A DNA stretch of 64,000 nt from Azadirachta indica (Eukaryota > Streptophyta > Magnoliopsida > Sapindales > Meliaceae), in assembly GCA_022749755.1 (NCBI GenBank), contig CM040452.1:8512350-8576349 (forward strand), in the 5' to 3' direction. A program made the translations under genes and the position numbers. Below, one piece after another: positions 39,701 through 51,593 of the stretch. The notes under the pieces were generated by a model. That model was not told the DNA's origin. It saw only the letters and a list, made by a program, of their open reading frames with translations, and made no database searches. Position 1 is the stretch's first letter, and each line of letters starts with the position of its first letter.

Positions 39701-42700
39701 TGTTTTGTTTCCCATAAAAAAAAAATACATGCATATTCCTTTGCTGTTTTTTATTTAATATCTACATGTCAATCTCGTGTTAATAATGAGAATTAAAGAA
39801 TTCAAAAACTTCATCTGCTTTTGCAACCATGCTCAAATTTTCCTATTCTTCCATATTAGCTTTCTTATGTTGAAAACAAATAACTTTATTATATATATAT
39901 ATATATATTTGCTGTTTTTGTTGCTTCAGCATTTCTGAAGGGCGTGCAGTATACATTGGATATTTTCCTACATCAGGAACAGTAGCTGTCGTGGTGGTTA
40001 GTCCTCATCAGCATAGGGAATTATCACCTTCTATTCTTGAAAAGCAGTTTCGTGAAGCTTGCAGGACTTTGTCTAGTGAACTGCCTCCAGGGGATCGCAC
40101 TACTTTCAAGGTGAATTTGTTACTTCTAACTGGATACGAATTTATTTTTACAGTGGGTCGTACCTTTGTTTACAAATATACACACTCATTTCAGGTGGAC
40201 TACGTAGGATCTGTCAAGGACGCTGAAAAGATTTTACAAAGAGCAATAAGCGAACACAGGTTTTACATCATATTACTCTTCTATGGAAAACTCAATTTTC
40301 AGGGTGTAATTCGATTTTATTCCATTGTTTTGAATTCTAAGAGCTTAGTGCCAAAGTTTATGAAATTTAATTTTTTCAAAAGCTACAGGGGTAATCTATG
40401 TGTTAGAATATACTGATTGTGGCTTCATTCTTGGAGAGAATTTGTGAGGGTCCGGAACATTGTTATGTTATCCCAAAGAAAGTGAAACCAATTTCACACC
40501 TTTATTATTGTATGTCTTGTTGACTTAGGATCAGTTGGTTACAATTCTGCCTTCATTTTTCATATTTTTTTGTTATGATACTATATTCATGGAAGCATGA
40601 TTCTGCATTGACCAGTGGTTTTGAAGAGTGGATTATTATGATACGTCATATATATTTACTATTCTTGAACTGCTTGGAAGTTTCAGTTTCTTCATGCATC
40701 CTTTGGGGATTCCAAGTGCCACTTTTGAGCATTCCAACTTTCCAATTTTCCAATTGTCTTATTAGTTGAGAAGTTAGATAATATTCTCTGCACTCATTTT
40801 CTGGTTGTCTTTCTGTCTTATTTGTTTCACAAGAGCAATTGAATTTGCCTCATATTATTATGTTGGATAACAGGCATGAACATTATGGGCCTACAGTTGC
40901 TGTTATTGAATGCCCAAACACGCATTCATTGAGGTTAGGTATATGTGCACTAGATGACTTTCCATGTATAAGCATCCCTGCCAATGCTCGTGATAGTCAA
41001 TATCAGGTAGAACAATTCTTGACTAATCTTTACTTCACCTGCGTCCGCTGATTACAGATATTGAGTTTATTCATGTATATGGTCAAACACATGATTACTC
41101 TTATTTTATGCTCTATACAGGTTCTGGGGTGGCAGCAAAATGCTGCAAAAATTGGAATGCAACGTTGTGCTGCATCATCTCAGTGGTTCAATGAGAGAAT
41201 TTCCCTTGCAAGATATGCTCATGTAATAAATTTTATGTTCATGATTAGCAGTTTCTGCGAGAGAATGTGTGTGTTAATTTCAATATAAGATTTTTACGTT
41301 TATTGGGGCAGGTACCACTTGGAAATTTTGAACCTGACTGGCTAATGTATACAGCAGATGTCTTCTTCTCCAGAGCACTACGAGATCAGCAACAGGTTTT
41401 TCTTTGAGAATGTTTTGTGTGATGTTAGAGTCGTATGATAGTTTGATCATCTAGGATACTATTACTCTTTTGGTTACTGATGAAAACTACCTTTTGATTT
41501 TATAAAGCTTTGCTTTCCTCTTCCCTCAGCTTTTTAATGGCTTACTTCTAAAATTCCCACGGTTTCTTCCTTTCCTAATTTTGGAATTTTGCAGATTCTT
41601 TGGATATCTGATGATGGTGTTCCAGATTTAGGAGGTACCAGTGAAGAAGATGCATGTTTTGCTGATGAGGTTAGTTTCAAACATATGTTTATATACATAA
41701 GCAACGTGATTGTTGGTGGTTGAATTTCATGTTACATTTCTAAGTCCTCATATTAGATTGTGCTGTCTGTTGATATAAAATTTTCTTTCTGCTGGTCTGT
41801 CATCTGTTTTATTTCAATTTGAAACATCTTATCCTCTTGTACTTTCTTCTGTGAATTTATCAGTTTTTACTTTGAAATAGGTCCATCAACCTGTTCTTAC
41901 ATATCCTGGGGCATATAGAAAAGTGTCTGTGGAGCTGAAGGTCAGTAACATCTTTTGTTTTTATTGTTCTTTTGGGACAGTGGCGGTGGTGTGTTGTTGC
42001 TAGTTTGGTTAATTGGGCTGTTTGAATAGAAGAACATGTTAAATGCCTCTTTTTTCTTTTTTGGCAGATTCATCACCTGTCTGTCAACGCTCTTCTCAAA
42101 AGCAACCAAGTGAATGAAATGGAAGGAGGTGGTTTGTTAGGATTTGACCAGGACATACATCCTGGATCCCTAAATTATGAACAGTGTGGCTTTGATGAGA
42201 CTACCCTATCTGCACCTGCATTTCGTGTCTTGAAACAACTGATCCAGAGGTGCCTTACAGACGCAGTTACTTCGGGAAATGTATTTGCTGATGCCCTTTT
42301 GCAACATCTGTATCGGTGGCTTTGCAGGTTTTGGAGTTTCTCAATGTGTTCTATGTGTCACTTGCCCTTTGTTTACTTGTATAGTTATTGTTTTCCTTTC
42401 TACATTGCAGTCCCCATTCAAAACTTCATGATCCAGTGCTTCACCGGATACTGCACAAGGTAAATGCTACTTTGTTTACCATCAGGTAAAATGTTTTGTG
42501 ATGTAAAAGAGCTACTTTGTTTCTCTGATAAATTCTTTGTTTAATTTCTTGTTTAAACTGTTTTATAATGGTCCAAATATATTTTTCTTAGGCAAATTAT
42601 TGTAATAAACAAGATTCTTCACTCCAAAATGCTGCACCTAAATTAGACTTGTCACATTATTCTTTTGCCATGTGATTTTATACCTTAAAAACTCCCCTTC

Positions 42701-45700
42701 TGATTATTTAGTGATTCTTTTATACTTTATTATAGGTCATGCAAAAGGTGTTTGCACTGCTGTTGGCTGAGTTTCGCAAATTAGGTGCCACGATAATATT
42801 TGCGAATTTCTCAAAGGTTATTATAGACACAGGAAAATTCGATCTATCTGCAGCTAAAGCTTACTGTGATAGCTTGATGAAAGCTGTGCAAACTAGGTTA
42901 GTCTTATTCAACAATTTGTTTTGTCCTTTCTTTTTTATTCTTTTCTGTAATTTGCTTTTTACCTGTTTGTAGAGAACTATTTGAGTGGATTGAACTTGAG
43001 CCAGTACTCTTCTGGCATTCCTTGCTTTTTATGGATCAGGTTTGATCACTTATTTCCTCCTTTACAATGATTTGTTCTCTGCCTTGCTAGATAGTTGCAG
43101 TTTCTTTCCTTTTTTTTTTCTACTTTTTTCTTCTTTTCCGTATTGTTTGCTATCTATTACTTATTTTAACCTGTTTTTCTCCAAAGAGATTTTTTCAGAG
43201 CTAGTTAGCTCCTCTCAAACTTTGGGCAGATTTAATGGGCCTACATGATGTTGAGCTGAGTTCTTTTATTTTACATTCGAAATTGTGCTAAGGGGAGTTT
43301 GGGATAGTTTATTATGTTCTCAACTATGTTCACTAGACACTTAGGTTTCACCACATGCCTTGATTTAAAATTTTTAGGATTAAACATTTATCATTGCTTT
43401 TCTTGATGTATGTAGTTTGCCTTATAGTTTATTATTCATGATGCAAATTCCTAGTCTTAAAATTAAATGTACATTCTTTCAGTTTATACATTACTGGTAA
43501 AACATCAAGGGTAACAGGGGAAGAATCTTTTCTTTGATTTACAAAAGCCTGTAGCATCTGCTTGGAATCTTTAAGCGTGCAGGGAAATTTAACACAGTTT
43601 GACTGACTGCATTATTACTTGAATAATTATGTAAAACACAATTCTAGAGAAGCAGCATTTTTTTCCAATAAGGTGCAGAAAACTGATGTGAGATATTCTT
43701 TGGGGCGATGAAGCAGTCTAGTATCTTCTAATACTGCCATAAAGTCATAAAAGATGAGATCAGATGTGAAAGAAAAAAATCAACTTAAGGAAGAATTATC
43801 ATGCTTACTATTTGCAAATTTAAGTAAAGCTAATTCAGCTAAATACAGACATTACTGGGGCAATTTCCGATATATAATTAATGGTTGTTTTCCTTTTCCC
43901 ATGATAGTATAACTATGGTGGAATCCCTGCCCGAGGTGATGAAATGTTAGATGATAACTCACAAGTGGATATTGTATCAAGCTGGAATATCGCTGAATAC
44001 TTGCCCAAGGAAATTCAAGTAAGTCATCCTTCACTGTTTGTCCCAAATGATGCACATGTGTGAGGTTTATAATTATCGGTATATTAAAACACTAGTTATT
44101 TCATAATGCAATTGATATTACATCAATTTTCTTGTGGGTATTCATCTTACTCTTGAGTTTAATTAATTATCTTTTGGGCTTTTTGCAGGATCATTTTGTT
44201 TTAGCTGTTTCTGAGTTCATGTATATTCCGTGGAAGTACGCACAAAAGCAAGCTGCAAGTAGACCATCTTTGCAGGAGGGAAGCTCATGCACTCCGTCAA
44301 TCACTGTTGCAGCTGCAGAGAACTTTGAATCACATATTGTCCAATATCTTAAAGGAGAGGTATAATTAAGGATTCCAGTTGTCAGAGGTTGCATTGAGTT
44401 TTTGGTTCCTAAAATTCTTTGCTCTAAATTATTGATCTGAATTTTGAATATCTTGTGCAGATCAGCTCTTATTTCACAGGAAAACTTCTCGGTATTGTTC
44501 GTGATTCTGTTCATCATATGAAGAAAATGAACAGATCAGATAATGATAAATATAGTTCACCTGGGCCCATGCAACTTGGTGCCAACATTCACAAAGTTGA
44601 TGCAGCATTGGAATTCATTAAGCACGTCTGTGCTGTTTTTGCCCTTGACCAAAATGTTCAGCATGAGATTCTGGTAATCCTTGCATATCATTTACTGATG
44701 GACAAAACCTCTTAGCTCACACATACATGAAAAAATTCAATGGATGGGTTTTTTATCCAGTAATTTGTGTTTTTTTTTGTCTTTTTCTTCTCTCAGATCC
44801 TTTATATTTATTTCTCCATGCTCCTTTTCGAGGTTTATTCTACTCTGGCTGGAAGATTTAACCAATTATCTTGCTAATAACTTCCTAAAACTTACAATAA
44901 ATTTTCCCTTTCTAATCTTTTGTCTTATTTGAATCCTAATACTCTTCTCAATTTTTTATTTTTTGAAATTGATTGCGATATTCTATAGTACTAAACTCTC
45001 CATATGTACTTTTTGGTTTTCATGTTGTAATACGTATGGGTGTATGTCTGTATGTATGTATATATTTACAGCATGGAAAGGGAATAAACATGGAGATAAG
45101 CATCATAGGATATCCACTATCAATTTGGAAACGTACTATGCCAAACCCTATGTCATATTGGAAATCTTAATTTGATCAGGGCTTTCATCTGACCTTTATG
45201 ACAACTACAGTTTTGAGCATATTCTGAACTTGCATGAGTTTGGTTGCAGGAGCCACGTTCAGTAGTTGAATAATTTGAAAAACAAAGAATTTTGTTTTCC
45301 CTACGTTTCAGATTTCTAGTTATGCTGTAAATTGTATTATATTTGTGAATGAATCTTCAAGAATTCTGCTTGAGCTTTGCAATTTTTACAGTTGTTCTTT
45401 TACTGGGACCACAGGTGATGAGAAAAAATTTGTTGAAATATGTCCGTGTGAGGGAATTTGCTCCGGAAGCTGAGTTTCATGATCCCTGTCCTTCCTTTCT
45501 ACTACCAAATGTGATTTGCAGGTTTGGCAATTGATATCTATATATTTGACAGAGCAAAATGATTTTATACTTGCAATTAATAATATACGAATTCAATTGT
45601 AATATATTTCTTAAATGGATCTGTCGTCTGGCTTGTGTCAGTTGCATAAATTTAAATTTTGAGCACAATGTTCTTAGTAATTGTTCAGATAGAATAGGTA

Positions 45701-46595
45701 GGTATTGTTAGATCCAATGATCAGGACTATCTTGAGAAACCATTACAGAAGTTTTAAGTAAAGCTTGCTTCAACTTAGTTAAGGTGTTCTCAAGCTGTAA
45801 ATATTTTTCTCTCATTTTCTATGAAAGGTTTGAACTTTGGTTCAACTGCTTCTCTCTTGGGTCTCGTTGTCCTATTAGATACCCAATGGCAGTAAAAGGC
45901 ACCTAAAAATACGGATGCTGATCAGAAAAAAACTACTGGAAAAAAGCTGGCTACAATTGGAGTGTCAAAAGATGCATTTATCTTAATGTGGACTACCTAA
46001 GCTAAATTCTTGATCACCCTATTCTTTTAGATACTAATGATATCAATCTAATTTTATTTTTTTCATTTCATTTCATTTTCTGGATCTTGAATAAACTTCA
46101 ACTGTTAACAGAATTTAAAATTATTACTGAATGCTGATTCCTAGTTGTTACTCGCCATTATAACACAGTACACAGTAGGGTATAACCATTTTTTCATTCA
46201 TACTTATGCTGATGCCTGGTAACGGTTTTGACAGCTACTGCAATGACTGTCGAGACTTGGACTTGTGTCGTGATCTGGCTTTACTGGCTCAGGAGTGGCG
46301 TTGTGCGATGCCACAGTGTGGGCAGCCTTATGACCGTGAGGTGATTGAGAATGCCCTTCTTCAAATAGTCCGCCAGAGAGAACGTCTCTACCATCTGCAG
46401 GATCTGGTATGCCTCAGGTGCAACCAGGTGAAAGCAGCACATTTAGCTGAACAATGTACTTGTGCTGGCTCATTTAGGTGCAAGGAAGACGTATCTGAAT
46501 TCCGGAGCAAAATGCAGATTTTCCTGAACATAGCTATTCGACAGGGGTTTAAACTCCTCCAGGAATGTACCTCATGGATTCTACAAGTTCAGTAG
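18765..46595 (+). CDS. POL2A: DNA polymerase epsilon catalytic subunit A (49 exons, 2,212 aa)
   Basis: Leading-strand replicative DNA polymerase with 3'-5' proofreading, the largest subunit of the nuclear Pol epsilon complex. I joined 49 exons by hand using GT-AG borders; all phases agree and one frame of 2,212 codons ends at TAG 46593-46595, close to the length known for plant POL2. Exonuclease: Exo I FDIETT (D245/E247), Exo [11 protein letters not shown] (D335), Exo III YSVSDA (Y429/D433). Polymerase: motif [10 protein letters not shown] (D596), motif B K779-NSFYG, motif C DTDG (D830/D832), KKRY at 922-925. Catalytic-half Fe-S cysteines C621, C624, C633 and C696. An inactive second polymerase half follows, then CysA (C2095/C2098/C2116/C2121) and CysB (C2152/C2155/C2167/C2169). 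The start is the first ATG after the E2F/telo-box promoter. Paralogue POL2B is the only real alternative name. Confidence 0.97.
22596..22858. mobile_element. 263-bp MULE-type MITE in POL2A intron 7
   Basis: Terminal inverted repeats of about 100 bases: left GGGTGAATGCCCATTACCCC, right (reverse complement) GGGAGAATGCCAATTACCCC. They are flanked by an exact 9-bp direct repeat, TTTTATTTT (22587-22595 and 22859-22867). The 9-bp duplication and G-rich tips fit a Mutator-derived MITE. No coding capacity. Splice sites of the host intron are intact. Confidence 0.88.
24171..24316. repeat. 43-bp tandem repeat, three copies, in POL2A intron 9
   Basis: Copies at 24171-24213 and 24214-24256 are adjacent and differ at only two positions. 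A third at 24277-24316 follows a 20-base spacer. Each reads AACTTTTCATxTTACAAATA followed by TATACTTTTGACATTACTAT with small changes. Confidence 0.85.
32920..34390 (-). mobile_element. gag-only copia-type LTR element, antisense in POL2A intron 24
   Basis: Two direct repeats of about 220-245 bases, 32920-33168 and 34165-34390, share AGAAAATATTTCTTA, GGAAATAAATAAAAATA-like and AGTTCTCAAAT-like words. They act as LTRs on the - strand. Next to the right copy (5' LTR) the - strand reads CGGTATCAAAG, close to the initiator-tRNA-Met primer site TGGTATCAGAG. A purine-rich GAGGAGAGT lies beside the other LTR, as a polypurine tract should. The internal 1 kb carries only a gag remnant. No clear target duplication was found. 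The LTRs differ at many positions, so the insertion is old. Confidence 0.75.
33411..33700 (-). pseudogene. Ty1/copia gag (UBN2-type) fragment
   Basis: The - strand encodes a run with [32 protein letters not shown] and [18 protein letters not shown], then GQVLSK and a stop, then PLPPLEEV. This is the order of the copia-type Gag polypeptide family (substrate-binding core of the capsid protein). Upstream reading frames are broken and no pol follows, so the host element depended on others to move. Confidence 0.75.
37054..44673 (+). other. POL2A: POL2A exons 27-47: end of catalytic half, linker and inactive polymerase half
   Basis: Exons: 37054-37108, 37185-37327, 37405-37871, 37960-38107, 38192-38389, 38501-38575, 38795-38985, 39930-40110, 40195-40259, 40874-41006, 41121-41222, 41312-41395, 41595-41669, 41881-41940, 42068-42327, 42411-42459, 42736-42896, 42973-43039, 43908-44018, 44189-44359, 44461-44673. 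Residues 1055-2057. Exon 29 (467 nt, the longest) encodes a polar, Asn/Gln-rich linker that is typically the most variable part of the protein. The following half is an inactivated family-B polymerase fold known to serve a structural role. Confidence 0.9.
39890..39908. repeat. (AT)n microsatellite in POL2A intron 33
   Basis: Uninterrupted alternating AT of about 19 bases, 20 bases upstream of the acceptor region of exon 34. Confidence 0.9.
45415..46595 (+). other. POL2A: POL2A exons 48-49: C-terminal zinc/Fe-S cysteine clusters
   Basis: Exons 45415-45521 and 46235-46595, joined across a split Ser codon in phase 2. They encode residues 2058-2212 with CysA (C-x2-C-x17-C-x4-C) and CysB (C-x2-C-x11-C-x1-C). 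This region binds the second-largest subunit DPB2 in known Pol epsilon complexes. The 713-bp intron 48 splits the first cluster. Confidence 0.92.
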
Positions 46596-46597
46596 CT

Positions 46598-46603
46598 AAT
46601 AAA
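46598..46603 (+). terminator. POL2A: AATAAA-like polyadenylation signal next to the POL2A stop
   Basis: AATAAA begins three bases after the stop codon, inside GCTAATAAAATAATAG. U-rich stretches follow at 46680-46740. A signal this close is plausible for plants, which use loose signals, but a later site is equally possible. Confidence 0.35.
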
Positions 46604-47489
46604 ATAATAGTAAGAATTTAAAACTGAACAGAGTTGGATGCATAGAATACAAATTGGTTCTGTGAAGAAGGTGCAGTGTATATAGGATTTATTATTAGGG
46701 TTACATGATCAGATTAATTGTTTGTATCATGTATTTATTATTAGGTAGAACCCCTTGAATCCACCTCAATTACAGGGGCAGCATGCATGCATGCTCCTCA
46801 GCTTCTACGATGTATATAGGAAACTTATTATGTTACATATAAAAAAAGGTGGGGTTCTTTTAGTGTAAATTGAGATGTAAATTTTCATTTATTGATCTGT
46901 TCAGTTTTATGGTTAAAATTTAAAGTAAAAATGTTAGAAATTCAGCATCTAAGATGGAGTTATTATTTTGCAGCCGAAAGTTACCATTTTGAGCTTAATT
47001 GGGAAACTATAGATACATTTAATATAAAGTTAAACATTATTTGTGGTGTGTTTCATACTACTAATTCTCATTAGCCCTCCAAAATAAAGGATAAATGTTT
47101 AATTCTTCTAAATGTACAGTGGGAACTAATAAGTTGCCGATTTCTAGAAAACATCAAATTAGTTTCAATCAAAATTCTAAATTTTTAATAAATTTTTTAT
47201 TTAATGTCGATAAATTGTATTTATAATATTACAAAAAAATAAAAAGTTGCGCTTGCCTAACTTTTCAGTAGAGTTATCTATTTCTATTATTAATATTTAA
47301 CATTTAATGTTTTTATCTTATAACAATGTGACTTTCAAATCATAATATCTTAATTTAAAACTCTCTTAATTTTTAAAAAAATTTTTTTATTGAAGTGATC
47401 AATAATTCATAAATTTTCAAAATATTCTCAAAGTTTATTCATAAAGTCAATGAAACTGAAACTAGTTTATATTATAAATTTTTTTTGAA
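46604..47489. other. 3' flank of POL2A, no gene recognised
   Basis: AT-rich DNA likely containing the 3' untranslated region and the downstream spacer. A GCATGCATGCATGCTC run at 46783-46798 is a short alternating repeat. No ORF with a recognisable domain. Confidence 0.5.
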
Positions 47490-49625
47490 TAATTTATAAT
47501 TTTATCCACTAATTTATTAATAATTTTTACAAATAATCTCAATTTTTTAAAAGTTTCAGCACTGCCCTTTTAACACTAAATTTTTCTTAAAAATTATGAT
47601 AAAATATAAAATAACACATTTACCTTTATTATAATTAAGGGGTTTTAATACATACCTCTCCTGAGATTTGAAATTTTAACACTTAAATGAAAAGTTTAAA
47701 GAAAGACACACTTACCTCCCCTGAACCATTAGTTGATCATCCAATTTTATTTATATGACTATAATACCCTTAATTGCTTTAAAGTAAAGTATAAGAAATT
47801 CAATTTGTATGTAATAAAAAATAATTTTAATTTATATTTATTTAAAAATTAGAAATTTAATTAATGATAATTTAATTTGTGATTTTAATACTTAGATCAA
47901 AATTTTAAGAAAAGACACACTTACCTCCCTTGAACCATCAATTAACCTTGTATTTTCACTTAAAATGACTATAATACCCTTAATTACTTCAAAATAAAGT
48001 TTAAGAAACTCAATTTTAATTTATTTGATGTTCGCAAAATTAAAATAATTAAAATTTTAATTAATGAAAATTATAATTTATATTTATTTAATATTTATTT
48101 AAATTAAAAAATTATTTAATGATATTTAAAATTAGCAATTTAGGCATATTGATATTTTTTCTAATTTTCCTTCATTGCGTAATTCCATCAAATTTTTTAT
48201 GTAAACTCAAAAGTTTATATTTGCTTTACGAGTCATAAAATTAATATTGAAGTGTAGATTTAATATGAATGTGTATGACATAGATCTTATTATTAAAGTG
48301 TTTTTATAAGAAGAGTAAGATTAATAAGGTTATGAAATTGTTTAGTGAAATAAAAAAAATATAATTTATTGCTGGAGAATTTGTAAAAGAGAGAAGTAAG
48401 AAAGGCGACGATTTTGCATATTAGGATTTAAGATTTGGATAAATATGATATATAAATAAAAATTAAATTTCTATTTTGAGTAAATATTAACTAAATATAA
48501 ATTAAAATTATTAAGTTAAATTATCATTAATTAAATTCTTAATTTTAATAAATATTAAATACACGTAAACTAAAATTGTTAAATTAAATTGTTATTAATT
48601 AAATTTTTAATTTTTAAATAAATATAAATTAAAATTATTTTTGATTACATACAAATTGAGTTTCTTATACTTTACTTTGAAGCAATTAAGGGTATTATAA
48701 TCATATAAATAAAATTGGATGGTCAACTAATGATTCAGAAGAGGTAAGTGTGCCTTTTTTTAAATATTTCATCTAAATGTTAAAATCTGAAATTTCAAGA
48801 GAGGTATGTGTTAAAAACCCTTATAATTAATACTATAATGATAATTTGTTAATTTTATCCATTGATTTATTGACCATCTTCACAAAATAACCTCAATTTT
48901 TTAAAAAAATCATCAACAATGTCCCTTTTAACACTAAATCACTATTAAAAACTTAAAAAATTAATTTGTTAATTAATTTGTTAATCAATAAAATTTAACT
49001 AGTTAACGAATAAAATTAACTAATCAATTTTTAAGTTTTTTATTTGTCTTTTAAGAGATTATTTTAACTTAATTAATTTATAAATAATTTATTTTTCTCA
49101 TAAAATATACCTTACAAATTATATATATAGAGTTAATTTTGTCTTTTTATTATATAAGGTTATTTTGATCTTTAAATACATTGTATTAATTACAGTTAGA
49201 GTAAACATTGATTAGTATTAAAAGGGGCATTGCTGATTTTTTTAAAAAAAATTAAGGTCATTTTGTGAAAATTGTAAATAAATCAGTGGATGAAATTGAA
49301 AAATTACCATTATAATAGTAATTATAGTAAGAGTAAACTATTTACCGTTATTTTTAACTATAATTTACTATTAAAAGGGCAATGTTGATGATTTTTAAAA
49401 AATTGAGATGATTTGTAAAGATTATCAATAATTTAGTGAATAAAATTGACAAATTACCATTATAATATCAATTATACTAAGGATGAATGTGTTATTTTAC
49501 TATTTACCATTATTTTTAATAGTCATTTAGTGTTAAAAAGAATACTGCAAAAAATTGAAGTTATTTATGAAGATTGTCGAGAAATTAGCGGATAAAATTG
49601 AAAATTACCTTAAAATTTTACACAT
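47490..49625. repeat. old inverted/tandem repeat complex with about five unit copies
   Basis: A unit of about 120-150 bases containing AATTTTATCCACTAATTTAT, then a CACAAATAACCTCAATTTTT-like part, then TTTTAACACTAAAT and AATAACACATTxACCTT. It occurs forward at about 47500-47638 and 48831-48960, and reversed at about 49200-49330, 49365-49500 and 49505-49620. The forward copy is split by the MITE at 47639-48820. No coding capacity. The head-to-head layout suggests terminal repeats of an older non-autonomous element with internal duplications. Confidence 0.65.
47639..48820. mobile_element. 1.2-kb MULE-type non-autonomous element with exact 10-bp TSD
   Basis: Ends GGGGTTTTAATACATACCTC on the left and GGGTTTTTAACACATACCTC on the right (reverse complement). 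The inverted repeats run about 190 bases, through CTTACCTCCCCTGAACCATT and ATAATACCCTTAATTGCTT on the left. A second, direct, partial copy of the left arm lies at 47880-48020. Flanked by an exact 10-bp duplication TTATAATTAA (47629-47638 and 48821-48830). No transposase. Confidence 0.9.
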
Positions 49626-50354
49626 ATATGTCTATGCTCACAATGTTGAGCATATAAACCTTTGTTATGTGGAAGGTCATGCATGGAACATTATATATAT
49701 CTTGTTTGAATGTGAAGCATGAAAGATTAAATGTAAATGGGAAAATATGCTCATAAAAAGAAAGGTGGTGGAATATATTCTACTGCAAGACACTATTACG
49801 ATTACAAGATGACATCTTGGAGAAGTGTAATTCTAATAGAACTACAAATTGCTTTGCGTAAGCTTCAAGATTATTATAGTAGCTTGGATTGGAGATTACT
49901 CCTTTAATGGACGACTTGTTGAGTTATGAGAGATTTTCAAAGACTTGGTCAGACCAGACATAAATTGTAAGTGATTAGGGATAAAGAAGCATGAATTTAG
50001 ATAGGGGTGTAAAAACCTTAGAAAAAAATAGAAAATTTGCACCATCTATTCTCCCTTTTTGTACTACTAGAATTCAATGGTCTTATCCTCGCTTCTGATC
50101 AGAATGAAACCTTCTTCGTCAGTAACACGGAACTCTTGAGTTGAGTACTCTGCCTGAATTGGCAAATAAAATAAAACCACTGATGCTAGAATTAACTTTA
50201 GCCATTCCTTCTTCTCCGTATTTGCCAATGGCATCATTAATTTTAGGTCTAAACGTTTAAACCAAAGTACCCATTTTCACTTTCACAACCACCAGCGTCT
50301 CTCACTCTGTTTTACTTCAATCTTTACCTTCAGTTTTACGTAAAAGCAGGTGAC
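49626..50354. other. intergenic spacer, no gene recognised
   Basis: AT-rich until about 50040, then less so toward the PPR remnant. No recognisable coding domain or repeat end. Confidence 0.5.
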
Positions 50355-51593
50355 ATGCATGGAGCCACTAACCTGTTCAATTCAATGCCTGAGAGAACTT
50401 TCATTTCTTGGACTATACTCATGTCTGGTTACGCTAAACACGGGCCTGCTTATGCGACTCTGTTTATTGACATGCTGTATCACGGGTCTGTACGGCCTGA
50501 CCCATTTGTTTACTCTGCTGTGTTGCGTGCGTGTGCTGAGTTGAAGAACGGCGTGATTCCATTCACATGTTTTGCAAAGAGTGGGTGTGGTCGATGGCTT
50601 TGTAGAGAATCCAAGTTGTGCTAGGCTGGATGATACTGTTGCTGTTTTTGAACAGATTCAGAGGCCTGATTTGGTTGCTTGGTGTTCTTTGTTGAGTGGC
50701 TATATGAAGAATGGGCTCGAAGAAGAGGGTTTCAGAATTTATGATTTCTGATGCCCTTGAGTTGGATGCGTTTGTATTTTCGGCGGTGATCAAGGGCTGG
50801 GCGAGTTTGGAGAACTTGGAATTTGTTGTTTGTTTAAGATGGGATTTGGGAGCTGCTTGTTTTTGGACAAGAGTAATGGTTATGGATTAAATGTTTCTGT
50901 CATAAACATGCTCATACATCTTTATTCGGATCAATGGTTCGTAAACTCGCGTGCAAACCCAGTGCTTTTGAATGTTGGACACAAGCCCATGCCTACATGA
51001 CCGAGAGGGAGTCTCATCTCACACCCTATGGTAGACAACTCTCTAATCAACATGTATTCAAGAGGAGGTAAAATTGCTGCTGCAGATTTAGCATTTAAGT
51101 CCATGCCTGAGAAAATTCACTCTCTTGGACATTTATCATTTCAGCAAGAGTCAATCATGGCCATCCATCTAAAACTCAGTTTGTTCAAAGATATGCTACG
51201 GAAATATAATTCACTGGACTCAACGACATTTAAGAATGAATCTGTCTCATACCAAAAGGCAACTAGTGAAGTCTCTGATAAATTGGCAGAAATAGAAGTG
51301 AAGATTGAGGGCTTGGGATATGTTGAGTGGGAATAATTACTTGTTGCCCACCAAGTGGAGGATGAATATGAGGGTGTCGGCTTTCATCACACTGAAATGA
51401 AGGCAGTGGCTTTGGGGTTCGTATCATTACCACATGGAAAGCCTGTAAGGGTAATTAAGAGTGTTAGTATTTGTGGGGTTTCCACTCAGCTTGCAAGTTA
51501 ATTTCAACATTCATAGATACAAAATTAGTTGTTAAGGATGCCAATCATTTCCACTTCAATGATGGCAAGGGCAGCTGCAGAGATATATGGTAG
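50355..51593 (+). pseudogene. DYW-type pentatricopeptide repeat (PPR) protein pseudogene
   Basis: PLS-class PPR units are readable in several frames: ATNLFNSMPERTFISWTILM and SGYAKHG, then PDPFVYSAVLRACAELKNG (50355-50570). After a frame break come VFEQIQRPDLVAWCSLLSGY and MKNGLEEEGFRIY, then stops at about 50748. Later VDNSLINMYSRGGKIAAADLAFKSMPEK appears (51031-51115). The C-terminal E/DYW part follows: AEIEVKIEGLGY, KAVALGFVSLPHGKPVRVIK and finally VKDANHFHFNDGK...CRDIW before a stop. Such proteins edit organellar RNA. Here at least four frameshifts or stops, loss of most repeats and the change of the final DYW to DIW with a shortened HxxF region mark it as dead. Intronless, like most PPR genes. 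Confidence 0.88.
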
